Shown here: piece by piece, positions 32,561 to 44,903 of the stretch
How positions within the stretch are numbered: the first letter of the stretch is position 1
Layout: every line of letters begins with the position of its first letter
NCBI GenBank assembly: GCA_907163375.1
Contig: CAJQUW010001844.1
Span: forward strand, 186,001 to 250,000
Direction: 5' to 3'
Length of the DNA stretch: 64,000 nucleotides
Source of the DNA: Prostheceraeus crozeri
Taxonomy: Eukaryota; Platyhelminthes; Polycladida; Euryleptidae
Notes under the pieces: model-generated
What the model was told of the DNA's origin: nothing
The model's database searches: none
The model's input: the letters and a program-made list of their open reading frames with translations, nothing else
Made by a program: the position numbers and the translations under genes

Positions 32561-34540
32561 TCAGAGTTTTCCTTCTCCTAGATAGACTGCCTGCCAAGCT
32601 AACGAGCTCCATCTGCCCTTGGCAAGGGTTATGCGAGAATCTATCCTAATGAAAAAATGCAATCCACAAATCAACTTAAAAGCACAAGCTAATTTAACTT
32701 ATCTGAAATTCATGGCTTTTTGCAATGAACCAAATGCTTGCATCATTCATTACTTTTGTGGAATTGGGGGAGCATTTTCTGCACAAACTATTGCAAAATA
32801 ATTTATATTTGACAGTGCAATAATCTCTATGGTAATTGCTTCCATAATAAAGTTTGTGTTTTCCAAACAGTGCAGAAAGTCCAAGGAGTGCGATGAACAG
32901 TCTTAATTTGTCTCCATGCATGTATTGTAGATATCCCTTCGAAAATTCGTATTTTTGACCTTCGAAACAGATGATTGCTCGCGCGGGAAATGATGTTTAC
33001 TCCAATGCACTGGAAGTAACATGATCTATGACAATTATGACTGACACTGCTTTAGAATAGATTGTATATGTGAATAGATATTTACACCATTGGTTTCCGT
33101 TCAAATGCTCTTGATAATCACATCGATCACTTCATTCCTTGATCATCAGAGCACATCGCCAAATAAAATTCTCTACGCAACTCGTGCATGAGATTACTTC
33201 ATTATGGCAATTCAAATCGTTAGATTTAAAATGGCCCTCACCCTACGGACTCGAGCATTGAAGATATCTAACTCGTGGAATGCTATAAAGAGACAATCAT
33301 GCACTAGTCACGTAGATAACTATTATTTGTCTCCGGGAGCATAATGAAGATATCCTATCACTTTATTTCACCTGTAAAGCAGATTATTGCCCGCGCGGGA
33401 AAAAATATTTACTCCGCCATGTTAGATCTGAGATATATAGATGTCTAACTCGTGGAATGCTGTAGAGAGGCAATCATGCGCTATTTGCGCTTCTCCATTG
33501 AGAGCATGTTCACTGATTACAACAGATATTAACTAGGGCAGTCATGGAATTACCCAGGCATGATACTGTAACTTAACTATCTAAGTTTCCGTATTTTCAT
33601 TGACGTTTAAGAATTGGAGCATTTCCGCCTAGTGACGATGGTTGAACGATCGAAAACTTCCTGGATACAAGCACGATTTCATTGCACGAAGCGTTGACGG
33701 AATAGTTTTGTCGTTTCATCTGCTGCAACTTCCAATCATTGGCGTGAATTAATTTGATGTTGCGCTTATATTCTATGTGTCGCTTAGATTTTAGAGCAAT
33801 TCGCAAGTCCTTAATTGCCTGATACAATAGCAATTAAATTACGATGGTTTAGGTAATGCATTTATTTTCTTTATGGGTAATGCAACGGCCTGACGGCTAC
33901 AAACGAGAGAAGGAAATCTACGTAATTCTATTTCTATTGAATGATTTTCCTAAGTCTTCGATCCCAAGTCTGAAACACGGGATCACTTAAGAAAGATTGT
34001 AGGCGAGGAAAGCAGTTTAGCTGCTGTTCAGTCGAGTGAGAGTGATCTGACTGCTGCTGTCTTCCTCCTTCGTCGATGCGTGCGCCGCAATATTACTCCT
34101 GCTACAGACCATAATCAGTCTGAAACATAGCATTTACAGCTTCGCCGAATTATGGAGGTAAGTTATTAAGGTTCTCAAAGACAGATTTTCTCAGATGCGG
34201 CGACCCATGTGATTCTCAAACGTCCCAGCTAATGTTAACACAATCGATACCCGACAGCGATGATCAAAAATTGATTGTACTTTAATTGATATCCATTTAT
34301 TTGCTGTTTTCCATCAGTTAATTGAATTTGGTAGTAGCCAGCAATCAATCAACTCGAAGTGAACAAACAATATTAGCATTTATATGAATCCATAATACAT
34401 GTACATCATGCAAGGTGTCCGCGTTCCCTGGAAAACTCCTAGAAGACCTGGAAATCCTGGAATGAAAATGAACCTAAATATGTTAGTTACCTTTTGAAAA
34501 AATAAAGCTTTTACGTCACTACTCCCATACTTGGGGCTTG
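32561..34540. other. Non-coding stretch with a diverged duplication
   Basis: No gene was seen. Two diverged copies of a block are visible: TCTAACTCGTGGAATGCT with AGAGRCAATCATGC (about 33265 and 33445), and CAGATKATTGCYCGCGCGGGAAA (about 32968 and 33381). Otherwise unremarkable. Confidence 0.5.
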
Positions 34541-34544
34541 GACG

Positions 34545-34690
34545 GTGCTGACATAGTCAGACTTATGGAGCGTTGTAGTACTTTTAGTCCGAATGCCCTT
34601 CCTGCCGACTTCCAATGACATCTTCGGGGCTCGACCTCTGAACCAAAAGATGGCTAGTCCAAGCACTTAACCACTGTGCCACGGAGACCA
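34545..34690 (-). repeat. tRNA-derived SINE
   Basis: On the minus strand the element begins GGTCTCCGTGGCACAGTGG (A box TGGCACAGTGGTTAAG) with a B box GGTCGAGCCCC about 40 bp on. It is followed by GCAGGAAGGGCATTCGG, a tail also present in related form in the LINE fragment at about 32.48 kb, which suggests a partner LINE. Confidence 0.72.
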
Positions 34691-36288
34691 CTGAGAGTTA
34701 CCAGAAAAGGAAATGATGTTCATACGTATCATTCACGCTTGCAGCATGTGGGTCTACTGGGTCCAAGATGTGGTGGGTCAGGGTGCCATGTGGTCATGTT
34801 TTCGTGAAAGTCGGTGGGTCGTAGATCAAGTTCCGTTGACTCACCCCAACTCATACTCAGACAACGTGATGTAGTGGAGCTCCATCATTATAGTAGCATG
34901 AAGGAAATCGTTGATATGGATGGTATAACATCTTTCACCAGCAAATCAAAAAGCTTGAGGTATTGTGGCCTTCGATGAACGGACTAGCCGCTTTTAACAC
35001 ACTACTTTCTGATTGTTTTTGCCGAAACAAATTTTTTTGTGTTTGGACTGGTGTTATCAACTCAAAGAAAATATGAAATTTATCAAAATCTAATCCGTTC
35101 TCCTGCACAGTTCAAATTTGTGTTTTCGATCCCTTTCTTAAGATGACGAGCAGGGATTGTAAGCCCGGTGTTATAATTTTCCGGGATCCAGGAATCTCCG
35201 ATTTTAAAGTCAATCCGGAATTCTCGAGATTAAAGTCTCTTTTGATAAGTCATTATTCATCGCTTGTTTTATAGCGATACCGATTCTGTGGTCAAACCTT
35301 TCTTTGATAGATGGATAAGGTAGTCATGACTCATAATTTTTGACACGATGGCCGATAGGCGACAACTTGCATGAATGAAGAGGACGATTAGTTCCTAAGA
35401 TGACTGTTTCAGCAGACCATCAGAGTACATTTAGTGCGTAAACCTGCATTTGCATTGCATGCTGTCACATTCGATGCGATGAAGAGTAAAAATTGAACCA
35501 ATCATTTTTCTATACTACAAAAATTATGTATCAGTTCACTGTATGTCGGACAGTAAACTGAGCTACGCCTCCATCTACACGTAACTAAAATTATATCTAC
35601 TATGATTTAAGTCACTCACAGCCCAACGCACACGTCTACGTTGATTTTTCTAGTAACTGTCTGTTGCATATTCACTAACTTGTTTACAAAGAGGATAGTA
35701 CGTAGATAGAGTTAAATGTACACTTTCCGGGCTCAGGTGACGATTATGCACTTTGACGAATTCATGATTTTAATCAGAGCCCTTCTTGTCCATTGTGCAG
35801 GACAGGGCTTTTTGCAATTCCGTAACATGAGTAGGCATAAAAAGCCAAATATTTGCACACATGAGCACAAGTGAACCCCTACGATGCATGAAATGTAATG
35901 AGTAATAACGTAACCTTTCAAAGTGCTAGTAGATATCATGATGAGCCCTTGCGAATAGAATGATAGAATGATGGGTCCCTTCAAGCAATTAAATGTGGCG
36001 ATGATGAGTTCTTGTAAACGGATCGAAATCTTCTGACGATCTCGAAGTCAGCAGCATGATGGGCTCTCATATGCTACGACTACAAACATTATTTAGCTGA
36101 TCCAATTATATTATTGGATTATATATATTATATTTATCATGTTTCGTGGAACTTCACTTGTTGTCTGCATGCAGATGGACACGCACCCTCAAGTGTCCTA
36201 GTAGTCCTACACAAATGCCCAAAGTATCAATGCTAGTGACTGGTCGAACATTGTGTCCAGAATTAATCAAATAAAATATTTAGATAGT
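34691..36288. other. Non-coding stretch
   Basis: No supported gene, RNA or repeat. A few open frames shorter than 90 codons have no domain features. Confidence 0.5.
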
Positions 36289-36429
36289 ATAATTAAATAT
36301 TGAGTTGCATCCTCAGTTGAAAAAGTAGAGCACACCTGAATTAATTTGATTCCTGATGGATGAAATGGCAGGCTATTCAGGTCTGATCCCATTTTTCAAC
36401 TGAGGATGCAACTCCATATTTAATTATTG
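36289..36429. repeat. Hairpin-forming inverted repeat
   Basis: ATTAAATATTGAGTTGCATC plus CTCAGTTGAAAA (about 36292-36324) is mirrored at about 36394-36427 with one or two mismatches, around a 70-bp loop. It could be a small MITE or a foldback relic. Confidence 0.75.
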
Positions 36430-37470
36430 CAGGCGCAGTAGCTTCGGCAATCAGCGAGTCAGTAGTGCATTCGAGTGATATTTAATAATGAATGCCCGTC
36501 GAAATTTCAATAACTTCCCTATTGCAAATCTCAAATAAGATATTATACAGAGCCGACGTATTTCGTTGCAGGTTCTTCATTTCATGTGCTGCGTGTACTA
36601 AACTAGGATTCTATCAGACTTTATGTCCATCCTCACGCTTTGAATGCCTAATTTAACTAACGTCTTAATACTTTGATTTGCATGATGGGATGTGCACTGA
36701 AATTACAAATAGATCAAACGTAGTTGAAGAACAGAATTCATTTAAAAGTGTGACATTCACATAAGCGCATGCGAATCTGATGTACCCTTGACGAACAAGA
36801 CAGACATAACATTTTCTTACTCATGAGTTCACCAAATTCTTGGAAGTCTTCCTATGTGAAATGTCACAGAAGCAGGACAAAGAGTTTCCATCCGATGTGT
36901 AATTGTGTCGCCCATGAAAAAGGCGATAGATAAAACATTTCATACTCTTGAGTTCACCGAATTCTTGGAAATCATGTGACATGTCTCAGAAATAGGACAG
37001 ATTACTCATTCCCACTAGTAATTTAGCTTCAGCAGTGCGTGCATGTGTAAAACAGGACACAAGTTCTTATTCCATTCATTCGCCCGCTTGGCAAATGAGT
37101 AATGTGAATAAGGAATTCATTGCGTCAGGCGCAGTCGTCAAATTCTTGATTTAATTGACATTTCTAAATTCCTACTAACCGTGCAGATTGATAATGTACA
37201 TACTACGTAAGCGAATGAAAAGCTCGTCTAGCATCAGCGCCGTAGCTAGCCTCTTTGTTGCCCCCCCCCCCCAATGAACTATCATTTTCATCGATTTTAG
37301 TGCTCATGATCACATTTTCTTGGTCAGCCTTTCCCTCTGTTTTGACATCACTCTTGTAGTTATACGAACTCTACCGGTAAATAGGGTCTACTCTTATTTC
37401 CTTGCGGAACTCATGTTAGTAGTAAGAAAACGGCGAACACCAGATAGCGCAAGATGGCCGCCATCGCTGA
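36430..37470. other. Non-coding stretch before the palindrome
   Basis: It holds a diverged duplication (GAGTTCACCRAATTCTTGGA at about 36825 and 36953) and a run of 13 C at about 37261-37273. The last 40 bp reads AAGATGGCCGCCATCGCTGA before the C-rich microsatellite; this is the apparent outer edge of the left palindrome arm within the window. Confidence 0.5.
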
Positions 37471-37556
37471 CTCCCCCCCCCTCCCCCTCCCCTCCCCCTC
37501 CCCTCCCCCTCCCCTCCCCCTCCCCTCCCCCTCCCCTCCCCCTCCCCTCCCCCCCT
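37471..37556. repeat. C-rich (CCCCTCCCCCT)n microsatellite at the outer left arm
   Basis: A run of C4-5 blocks separated by single T. The complementary strand is G-rich and points outward. The right arm has the mirrored G-rich run at 63983-64000, cut by the window edge. G-quadruplex formation is plausible. Confidence 0.9.
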
Positions 37557-37739
37557 CTGGAACGGCAGAGTGTCGTGGTCGGCCGCCGTGGTGCTTTGGG
37601 TCTGAGTGTCGTGGTGGACTTGGGCGACCGCCAGGATTAGTCTTGAGGCTATAGTGTGTGATGTTTTTCGTGCTGAATGTTGGGTTGTAAAATGGGTTGT
37701 TTCGAGTGGAAGGAGTGGTCGGATGAGAAAACGGAGGTC

Positions 37740-40700
37740 GGATTCGTGTTCAGCGTGAAATTCTGCATCGGTAGGGTGAGTTTCAAGGCAATCGGTGAGA
37801 AAAAATTTTCAACATTTTTCGAAAAACGACAGAGTTAGAATTTGGGACGTTTTGGTGTGTAGCGCCCAAACGAAGCATCGGATGAGAAAACGGAGGCCAG
37901 ATTCGGATTCAGCGTGAAATTTTGGGTTAGGAAGGATGTTTCCAGCGAAATCGGAGAGAAAAAATTTTCACTGACGCCCCCCCCCCCTCTGGACAGCTTG
38001 CTTCGATTTTGGCTTCCAGTGGACGGATTTTGTCGTGCGATAGCTCGTTTGAAAGCTAAGAGTGAGACAAATTCACTGAAAGAATCGGCTTGTTCCTATC
38101 TGTCTTCGTTTAGATGTGAGACGCCATTTAAGATTTTGGGACATTGGTGAAAAACGACAGAGTTAGAATTTGGGACGTTTTGGGCTGTAGCTTCAAAACG
38201 AAGGCTCGGATGGGAAAACGGATTTCAGATTTGGAATCAGCGTGAAATTCTTTATCTGTATGGTGAGTTTCAAGTCAATCGGAGAGAAAAAATTTTCAAC
38301 ATTTTTCGAAAAAACGACAGAGTTAGAATTTGGGACGTTTTGGTGTGTAGCGCCCAAACGAAGCATCGGATGAGAAAACGGAGGCCAGATTCGGAATCTA
38401 CGTGAAATTTTGGGTTAGGAAGGATGTTTCCAGCGAAATCGGAGAGAAAAAATTTTCGGCTGACTCCCCCCCCCCCTCTGGACAGCTTGCTTCGATTTTG
38501 GCTTCTAGTGGACGGATTTTGTCGTGCGATAGCTCGTTTGAAAGCTAAGAGTGAGACAAATTCACTGAAAGAATCGGCTTGTTCCTATCTGTCTTCGTTT
38601 AGATGTGAGACGCCATTTAAGATTTTGGGACATTGGTGAAAAACGACAGAGTTAGAATTTGGGACGTTTTGGGCTGTAGCTTCAAAACGAAGGCTCGGAT
38701 GGGAAAACGGATTTCAGATTTGGAATCAGCGTGAAATTCTTTATCTGTATGGTGAGTTTCAAGTCAATCGGAGAGAAAAAATTTTCAACATTTTTCGAAA
38801 AAACGACAGAGTTAGAATTTGGGACGTTTTGGTGTGTAGCGCCCAAACGAAGCATCGGATGAGAAAACGGAGGCCAGATTCGGAATCTACGTGAAATTTT
38901 GGGTTAGGAAGGATGTTTCCAGCGAAATCGGAGAGAAAAAATTTTCGGCTGACTCCCCCCCCCCTCTGGACAGCTTGCTTCGATTTTGGCTTCTAGTGGA
39001 CGGATTTTGTCGTGCGATAGCTCGTTTGAAAGCTAAGAGTGAGACAAATTCAGTGAAAGAATCGGCTTGTTCCTATCTGTCTTCATTCAAAAGTTAGAGC
39101 GGTTACAAGATTTTAGGTCGGAGCTCGCTTACCTGAAAAAATCCTAAGTGTCAGAGTGACTTTGTATGGGTAAAATTTTGAAAATTTTCCAAAGTGTGGA
39201 ATTTCGACCTGGGACCGTCACCAAAACATTTTTCATCAAATTCTGAAATTTCACTGACCTCCCCCCCCTCCCCCTCCCCCCCCCTCTGGACAGCTTGCTT
39301 CGATTTTGCCTTCCAGTGGACGGATTTTGTCGTGCGATAGCTCGTTTGAAAGCTAAGAGTGAGACAAAATCACTGAAAGAATCGGCTTGTTCCTATCTGT
39401 CTTCGTTCAAAAGTTAGAGCGGTTACAAGATTTTAGGTCGGAGCTCGCTTACCTGAAAAAATCCTAAGTGTCAGAGTGACTTTGTATGGGTAAAATTTTG
39501 AAAATTTTCCAAAGTGTGGAATTTCGACCTGGGACCGTCACCAAAACATTTTTCATCAAATTCTGAAATTTCACTGACCTCCCCCCCCCTCTGGACAGCT
39601 TGCTTCGATTTTGGCTTCCAGTGGACGGATTTTGTCGTGCGATAGCTCGTTTGAAAGCTAAGAGTGAGACAAATTCACTGAAAGAATCGGCTTGTTCCTA
39701 TCTGTCTTCGTTTAGATGTGAGACGCCATTTAAGATTTTGGGACATTGGTGAAAAACGACAGAGTTAGAATTTGGGACGTTTTGGGCTGTAGCTTCAAAA
39801 CGAAGGCTCGGATGGGAAAACGGATTTCAGATTTGGAATCAGCGTGAAATTCTTTATCTGTATGGTGAGTTTCAAGTCAATCGGAGAGAAAAAATTTTCA
39901 ACATTTTTCGAAAAAACGACAGAGTTAGAATTTGGGACGTTTTGGTGTGTAGCGCCCAAACGAAGCATCGGATGAGAAAACGGAGGCCAGATTCGGAATC
40001 TACGTGAAATTTTGGGTTAGGAAGGATGTTTCCAGCGAAATCGGAGAGAAAAAATTTTCGGCTGACTCCCCCCCCCCTCTGGACAGCTTGCTTCGATTTT
40101 GGCTTCTAGTGGACGGATTTTGTCGTGCGATAGCTCGTTTGAAAGCTAAGAGTGAGACAAATTCAGTGAAAGAATCGGCTTGTTCCTATCTGTCTTCATT
40201 CAAAAGTTAGAGCGGTTACAAGATTTTAGGTCGGAGCTCGCTTACCTGAAAAAATCCTAAGTGTCAGAGTGACTTTGTATGGGTAAAATTTTGAAAATTT
40301 TCCAAAGTGTGGAATTTCGACCTGGGACCGTCACCAAAACATTTTTCATCAAATTCTGAAATTTCACTGACCTCCCCCCCCTCCCCCTCCCCCCCCTCTG
40401 GACAGCTTGCTTCGATTTTGCCTTCCAGTGGACGGATTTTGTCGTGCGATAGCTCGTTTGAAAGCTAAGAGTGAGACAAAATCACTGAAAGAATCGGCTT
40501 GTTCCTATCTGTCTTCGTTCAAAAGTTAGAGCGGTTACAAGATTTTAGGTCGGAGCTCGCTTACCTGAAAAAATCCTAAGTGTCAGAGTGACTTTGTATG
40601 GGTAAAATTTTGAAAATTTTCCAAAGTGTGGAATTTCGACCTGGGACCGTCACCAAAACATTTTTCATCAAATTCTGAAATTTCACTGACCTCCCCCCCC

Positions 40701-41060
40701 TCTGGACAGCTTGCTTCGATTTTGGCTTCCAGTGGACGGATTTTGTCGTGCGATAGCTCGTTTGAAAGCTAAGAGTGAGACAAATTCACTGAAAGAATCG
40801 GCTTGTTCCTATCTGTCTTCGTTTAGATGTGAGACGCCATTTAAGATTTTGGGACATTGGTGAAAAACGACAGAGTTAGAATTTGGGACGTTTTGGGCTG
40901 TAGCTTCAAAACGAAGGCTCGGATGGGAAAACGGATTTCAGATTTGGAATCAGCGTGAAATTCTTTATCTGTATGGTGAGTTTCATGTCAGTCGGAGAGT
41001 TTCAAGTCAATCGGCGAGAAAAATTTTCAACATTTTTCGAAAAAACGACAGAGTTAGAAT
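37740..41060. repeat. Tandem repeat of left arm with poly-C tracts
   Basis: The landmark GACAGCTTGCTTCGATTTTG recurs at about 37993, 38480, 38970, 39288, 39597, 40084, 40405 and 40709 (spacings about 487, 490, 318, 309, 487, 321, 304). Each is preceded by a run of 7-12 C. Blocks with CGACAGAGTTAGAATTTGGG and GGAGAGAAAAAATTTTC alternate. A higher-order unit of about 1114 bp (318+309+487) is present one extra time here relative to the right arm. Short open frames inside recur with the unit and are not genes. Confidence 0.9.
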
Positions 41061-41254
41061 TTTTGCGATGGCTGCCTACTGTAGAGCCAAAACGAAGCAT
41101 CGGATGGGAAAACGGAGGCCAGATTCGGATTCAGCGTCAAATTCTACATGGAAATGGTGTATTTCCAGCTCAATCGGAGCACTAGAACCGGAGATAGACG
41201 GGATTTTTAGTGTTTGGATGATGGGTATTACGTCATCAGCTGATCGCCACACAC

Positions 41255-41262
41255 TATATAAG
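41255..41262 (+). promoter_or_regulatory. TATA box of gene A, left arm
   Basis: TATATAAG is preceded 17 bp upstream by ATTACGTCATC (CRE/AP-1-like). It is followed by a short untranslated first exon (about 41287-41310) ending CAGAG before GTAGGT. Confidence 0.65.
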
Positions 41263-41310
41263 CTGGGAACCGACGGAGACTTGTCATTTAGAGGAGAACG
41301 ATTGTCAGAG

Positions 41311-42340
41311 GTAGGTCGTCTCTCTGAGCTCCGATGATAGCTTCGGACATTCCAAATTCCAAGTTTCTGTAAGAAACCGACTTAGAAAATTTCATTGCTG
41401 ATATCAGCTAAGCCGTCAGACTTAGAGGTTCGCCAGGAGATGGCCTTCGTCTCCAGGCCATAAAAGACTCCAAAACTTTAAAGGCTCGTAACTTTGCTTC
41501 TACAAGTCCGTTTGACTTGATTCAAAAAAGGTTCGGTCGCTATTGACCTGCCCTAAGTGATAGACTACTTATAAAATTTCATAAGTAGTGCTAAAAAGTT
41601 GAAAATTTTAAATTCACTAGTTTTGGAGGTTTTCTGGGGTTTTCGACCCTGCTGAAGTCAATGAAAGCATTTTTAATGATGTCTGAGCCAGTCTTCTCAT
41701 GGTATAAGCGGCTTTTCACTGAAAGCGAGCAAGACATGGAGAGTTTTGCTGTAATATTCCACTGACAGGGTGTTCCTTCGGGACGGCGGACGATGCCGTA
41801 GTGATAAGTGTGGCAAGGGAATGTGTCATATTTAAGACCGTAACCGCTGGGGCAACTCATGTTGGGCATTTGACACAGCTCTCAACGTAGCACTTTGAAC
41901 GCCAATCGGTTGAGTCTTAGCTATCTTGTCATGGGTGGCCTCTAAACATCTCCATTGCAAAACGCTGGTGAATCAAGCACTCTACGGCTTGCTATCAAGC
42001 TGATCAAAGCAATAACTTGGGATGTTTCCTCAAGGTTTTCAAGTATGCTAAGTTCAAATCTGATATCATGTTTCAAATTTAACTAAGTCTAAGGCAGCTT
42101 TGAGGGGTTAGATCCCAGCTACTGTTCACTACCTTTGACTCGGCGTTGCTGTTACCACTTCGGGGCAGTGACAATGATGTCTTCAGCTGTAAATAGCGGG
42201 TATCGGGGAAGATCTCTCACTTCCCTAGTGATCAGTACAAGGCCTTCGGGCTGTCGACGGGATCGAGTGCCACTCACTACACTCAAATCTATCATTCCTC
42301 ACTAAGTGTAAAAATCATTGTTTTCCGTTTTTCGCTTCAG
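41311..42340 (+). other. 5' UTR intron of gene A, left arm
   Basis: The donor is GTAGGT at 41311. The acceptor is TTTTTCGCTTCAG at 42328-42340, two bases before the ATG. The intron holds a minus-strand open frame of 92 codons (41591-41869), Cys-containing (PNMSCPSGYG), with no promoter evidence. Nothing else was seen in it. Confidence 0.55.
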
Positions 42341-42342
42341 AA

Positions 42343-43515
42343 ATGCCGAAATACAATAATATGAAGACCAGTTTCAAACTGTGTCAATGCCGGAAGGTAT
42401 TCCGAGCTGACGCCTTCAAAAAGCACGCTTGTACTAACAAGAAACAGATAGGGGTCGCTCGCTACTATTGCGGAGTCCACAAAGTCAGTCGCTTAAGTGA
42501 GCGGCTGGAGGATTGGCACTCACAACACAGCGAGTGTCAAACAGGCGAAGTAGGCGAAGAAGAACGGAGTTCACTCTTCGCCACTGAGCTCCGTTCTTTA
42601 GAGCTACAATCTGCCAACGAGCAAGAACGGAGTTCACTCTTCACCACTGAGGCCACTGAGCTACAATCCGCCATTGAAGCGATTGCCGCTGTATCCTCGC
42701 TTAGTAGCGAGAGTTCGCTGACCAGCAGCGATAGTGAGGAGGAGGAGGGAGAGCTACAGTCGCAACTTATCAAGGACGTCGACCTCGATCGCGAGACCCC
42801 TACAGCCGTAACTGTGAGTGGAATTGCAACACAATGTCGCAATTTTGTCAAGCGCCCGCCGGTGATCGCCGAACGGGATAGATTAAAGAAAGAGGCGGAG
42901 AAGTTGAAGGAGGAGGCCTTCTCATACAAGGCAAAGTATGAGGACCTAAAGAACGTGGCCGGAGAGATGAAGAAGGTGAAGGAGAGATTAAGCGAGCGGG
43001 ATGGCGAGTTGGAGCAGGAGAGGCTCAAGACTCTCGAGGGGAAAGCCAGAGAAGAGGCTTTGCTAGCAGAGAGGGAAAGTAGGGAGAAGGAGATACGAAG
43101 GTTGAAGGAGGAAGTGGAGAGACTCCGTGTGCAGATGGCTAAGGTTGTCGAGACGATCCACGAGCTGCACCGTTCGGCGCAGCTGGTGGATCGCGATCGA
43201 AGGGTGCGTTCCAGTCGTCTGCACATCCCTATTAGAAAGGGGAGAGTAGCAGAAACTCCTCTCTTGTACGAGCGTGGAAGAGGGGAGAAATGCTACTCTC
43301 GGGTGAAGAAAGGGGTGGAGTGTCTACACTTCACCTTCGATCATCGTGATCCGATCTCGAATTTCCTTTATGAGGAAGCGTCCGAGAAGATCTGTAAGTA
43401 AAAATGACTAAATTGATATGTAAGATGATAACTCACTACTTCTTTCTTTACAGACATCCAAGAGAAGCGACCACCCGCCCCGTTGCCGGAGCCGCAGTCG
43501 AAACAACAAGCCTGA
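42343..43515 (+). CDS. Gene A: coiled-coil protein with N-terminal Cys/His motif (left arm)
   Basis: Two coding exons, 42343-43393 and 43454-43515, are joined by a 60-nt intron (GTAAGT donor, TTCTTTACAG acceptor). They give 370 residues ending PEPQSKQQA. The N-terminus has a Cys/His cluster (C14, C16, H28, C30, then YYCGVH and SQHSEC) that could bind zinc. Residues about 70-155 are acidic and Ser-rich with duplicated ERSSLF blocks. Residues about 175-280 are a long charged coiled coil. Transcription probably starts at the TATA box at 41255 with an intron in the 5' UTR. No family was recognised. Coiled coil plus zinc-like motif suggests a structural or DNA-associated role, which is only an inference. 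The mirror copy differs by one residue (I versus N) in the coiled coil. Confidence 0.7.
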
Positions 43516-44117
43516 GTCCCTACCACACACCCCGAGAACGAACCATCGGCTCTCTTAAGGGCCACCATGGGGCAAGACATGATAGAACCTCCTCGCGGTT
43601 TGCCCTGGGCAGTCTTCGGACTGGCGAATACTATCATTAAGTTGAATCTGCTATCAGTCAACTTGAACGTCGCAAATGAAGTTCGGTGTAATACTTCCTT
43701 TCGACGGGCGTTCCTGTAAAGGGCGGCGGTGAAACCCGTAGCTATGTATACCGCAAGGGACATTCGGCAATGGTCAATCTTGTTAAACCTCTCTGCGTCA
43801 TGTTTGCAAGTGATTGCCTCTGTCTCAACGTAGTATGCATTCGCGCCAGGGCGACATTTAGCCAACTGTCGAAGGTTGCCTAAAACTTTCCATTGCATAC
43901 GTTATGAGAACCATGAGTTCTACCTGTCTCTATCAATGAGACGAATTGATGAATGGAATGAAATGGGAGGACACTCACGCGCCACACGCAACATAACACA
44001 CTTCTCTCTTCCGTAGTCTAACAAGCTCTTTACACATGGATCGCAGTCGATTGCTATCCCTGTATCAGAAGTGTAAGCTATCTTAATTTTATCTAACACT
44101 ATTTCATCTACCATCAT
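43368..44117 (-). CDS. Gene B: unrecognised 216-residue protein, overlaps gene A antisense (left arm)
   Basis: Two exons on the minus strand: 43979-44117 (from ATG, ending before GTGAGT) and 43368-43879 (after TTTTAG). The 99-nt intron restores one frame exactly, joining LRVAR to NLRQLAKC. The product is Cys-rich in the C-terminal part (SCP, GCVVGT, CCFDCGSG), with a mixed alpha/beta look and no membrane segment. Its last exon runs antisense across gene A exon 3 and the 60-nt intron of gene A and overlaps the end of exon 2. No family was recognised. The long open frame and matching splice phases support it; no transcript evidence exists. Confidence 0.5.
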
Positions 44118-44139
44118 CACCCATATGAAATGTTATAAG

Positions 44140-44600
44140 ATTTGCAAGTTAGACTAAGCGTTCTACTATTTGTAAATGAAAGATATAGTTTCACCAGTTT
44201 ACAAGTTAAAAATAAAGTTTCAATAGTGTGTACGTTAGAAATAAAGTTTTAGCTGTTTGTATATCAAAAACAAAGTTTCAAGAGTTTACAAGTTAAAAAA
44301 TAAAGTTTCAATGGTGTATACGTTAGAAATAAAGTTTTAGCTGTTTGTATATCAAAATAAAGTTTCAAGAGTTTACAAGTTAAAAATAAAGTTTCAATGG
44401 TGTATACGTTAGAAATAATGTTTTAGCTGTTTGTATATCAAAATAAAGTTTCAAGAGTTTACAAGTTAGAAATAAAGATTCAATAGTGTGTATGTTAGAA
44501 ATAAAAGTATAACTGTTTGTAAAAATAAGATCGCAAGATTTACTAGTTTACAAGTTAGACTAAGTGTAAATTAAAATAAAATTATAACTGTTCACGAGTT
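44140..44600. repeat. Short satellite array, left arm
   Basis: About fifteen degenerate monomers of the AATAAAGTTTCA/GTTTACAAGTTA type, the same family as the central array, lie between gene B and gene C. AATAAA occurs on the plus strand. Confidence 0.9.
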
Positions 44601-44903
44601 AAAGCGTTGATGCAACGATGAACAATTAATAAGCTGAAAAGTTTTAGATTCACTTTAACATTACCATATGTTTACAGATAGAAATGTATCACAGCAAAGC
44701 TACTTCATGAGTTAGTTTGCCAGGAGTGTATCATCTCAAACTTTTACTCCGTCGTTGAAATTTCATGACGACTTTTTGCTAGACGAAAGTTAACACCAGA
44801 GGAGCGTAGGGGTGGGTGGCATAAAATGCGCCTACAGCACTGAGAGAGTTGGAGTGCATGAGCTATGTACATTCTTTTGACGACGAGAGGAGCGATTTAG
44901 CCG
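44601..44903. other. Intergenic region with putative promoter of gene C
   Basis: No gene. A CATAAAATGCGCC TATA-like element lies at about 44820-44827, some 80 bp before the first in-frame ATG of gene C. Confidence 0.45.

Noticed and set aside
37320..37654. Pro/Ser-rich open frames
   Set aside because: They are translations of the CCCCTC microsatellite and carry no other coding signal.
37914..40210. Repeated 68-78 codon frames starting MKFWVRKDVSSEIGEKKF
   Set aside because: They recur once per tandem unit, change length with the poly-C tract, and the frame shifts between units; by-products of the repeat.
41591..41869. 92-codon Cys-containing frame in the gene A intron
   Set aside because: No promoter, signal peptide or splice support; identity between arms is trivial because everything there is identical.
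42537..43226. 229-codon Ser/Leu/Arg-rich frame on the minus strand
   Set aside because: Antisense shadow of the gene A coiled coil (E/K/R codons read backwards).
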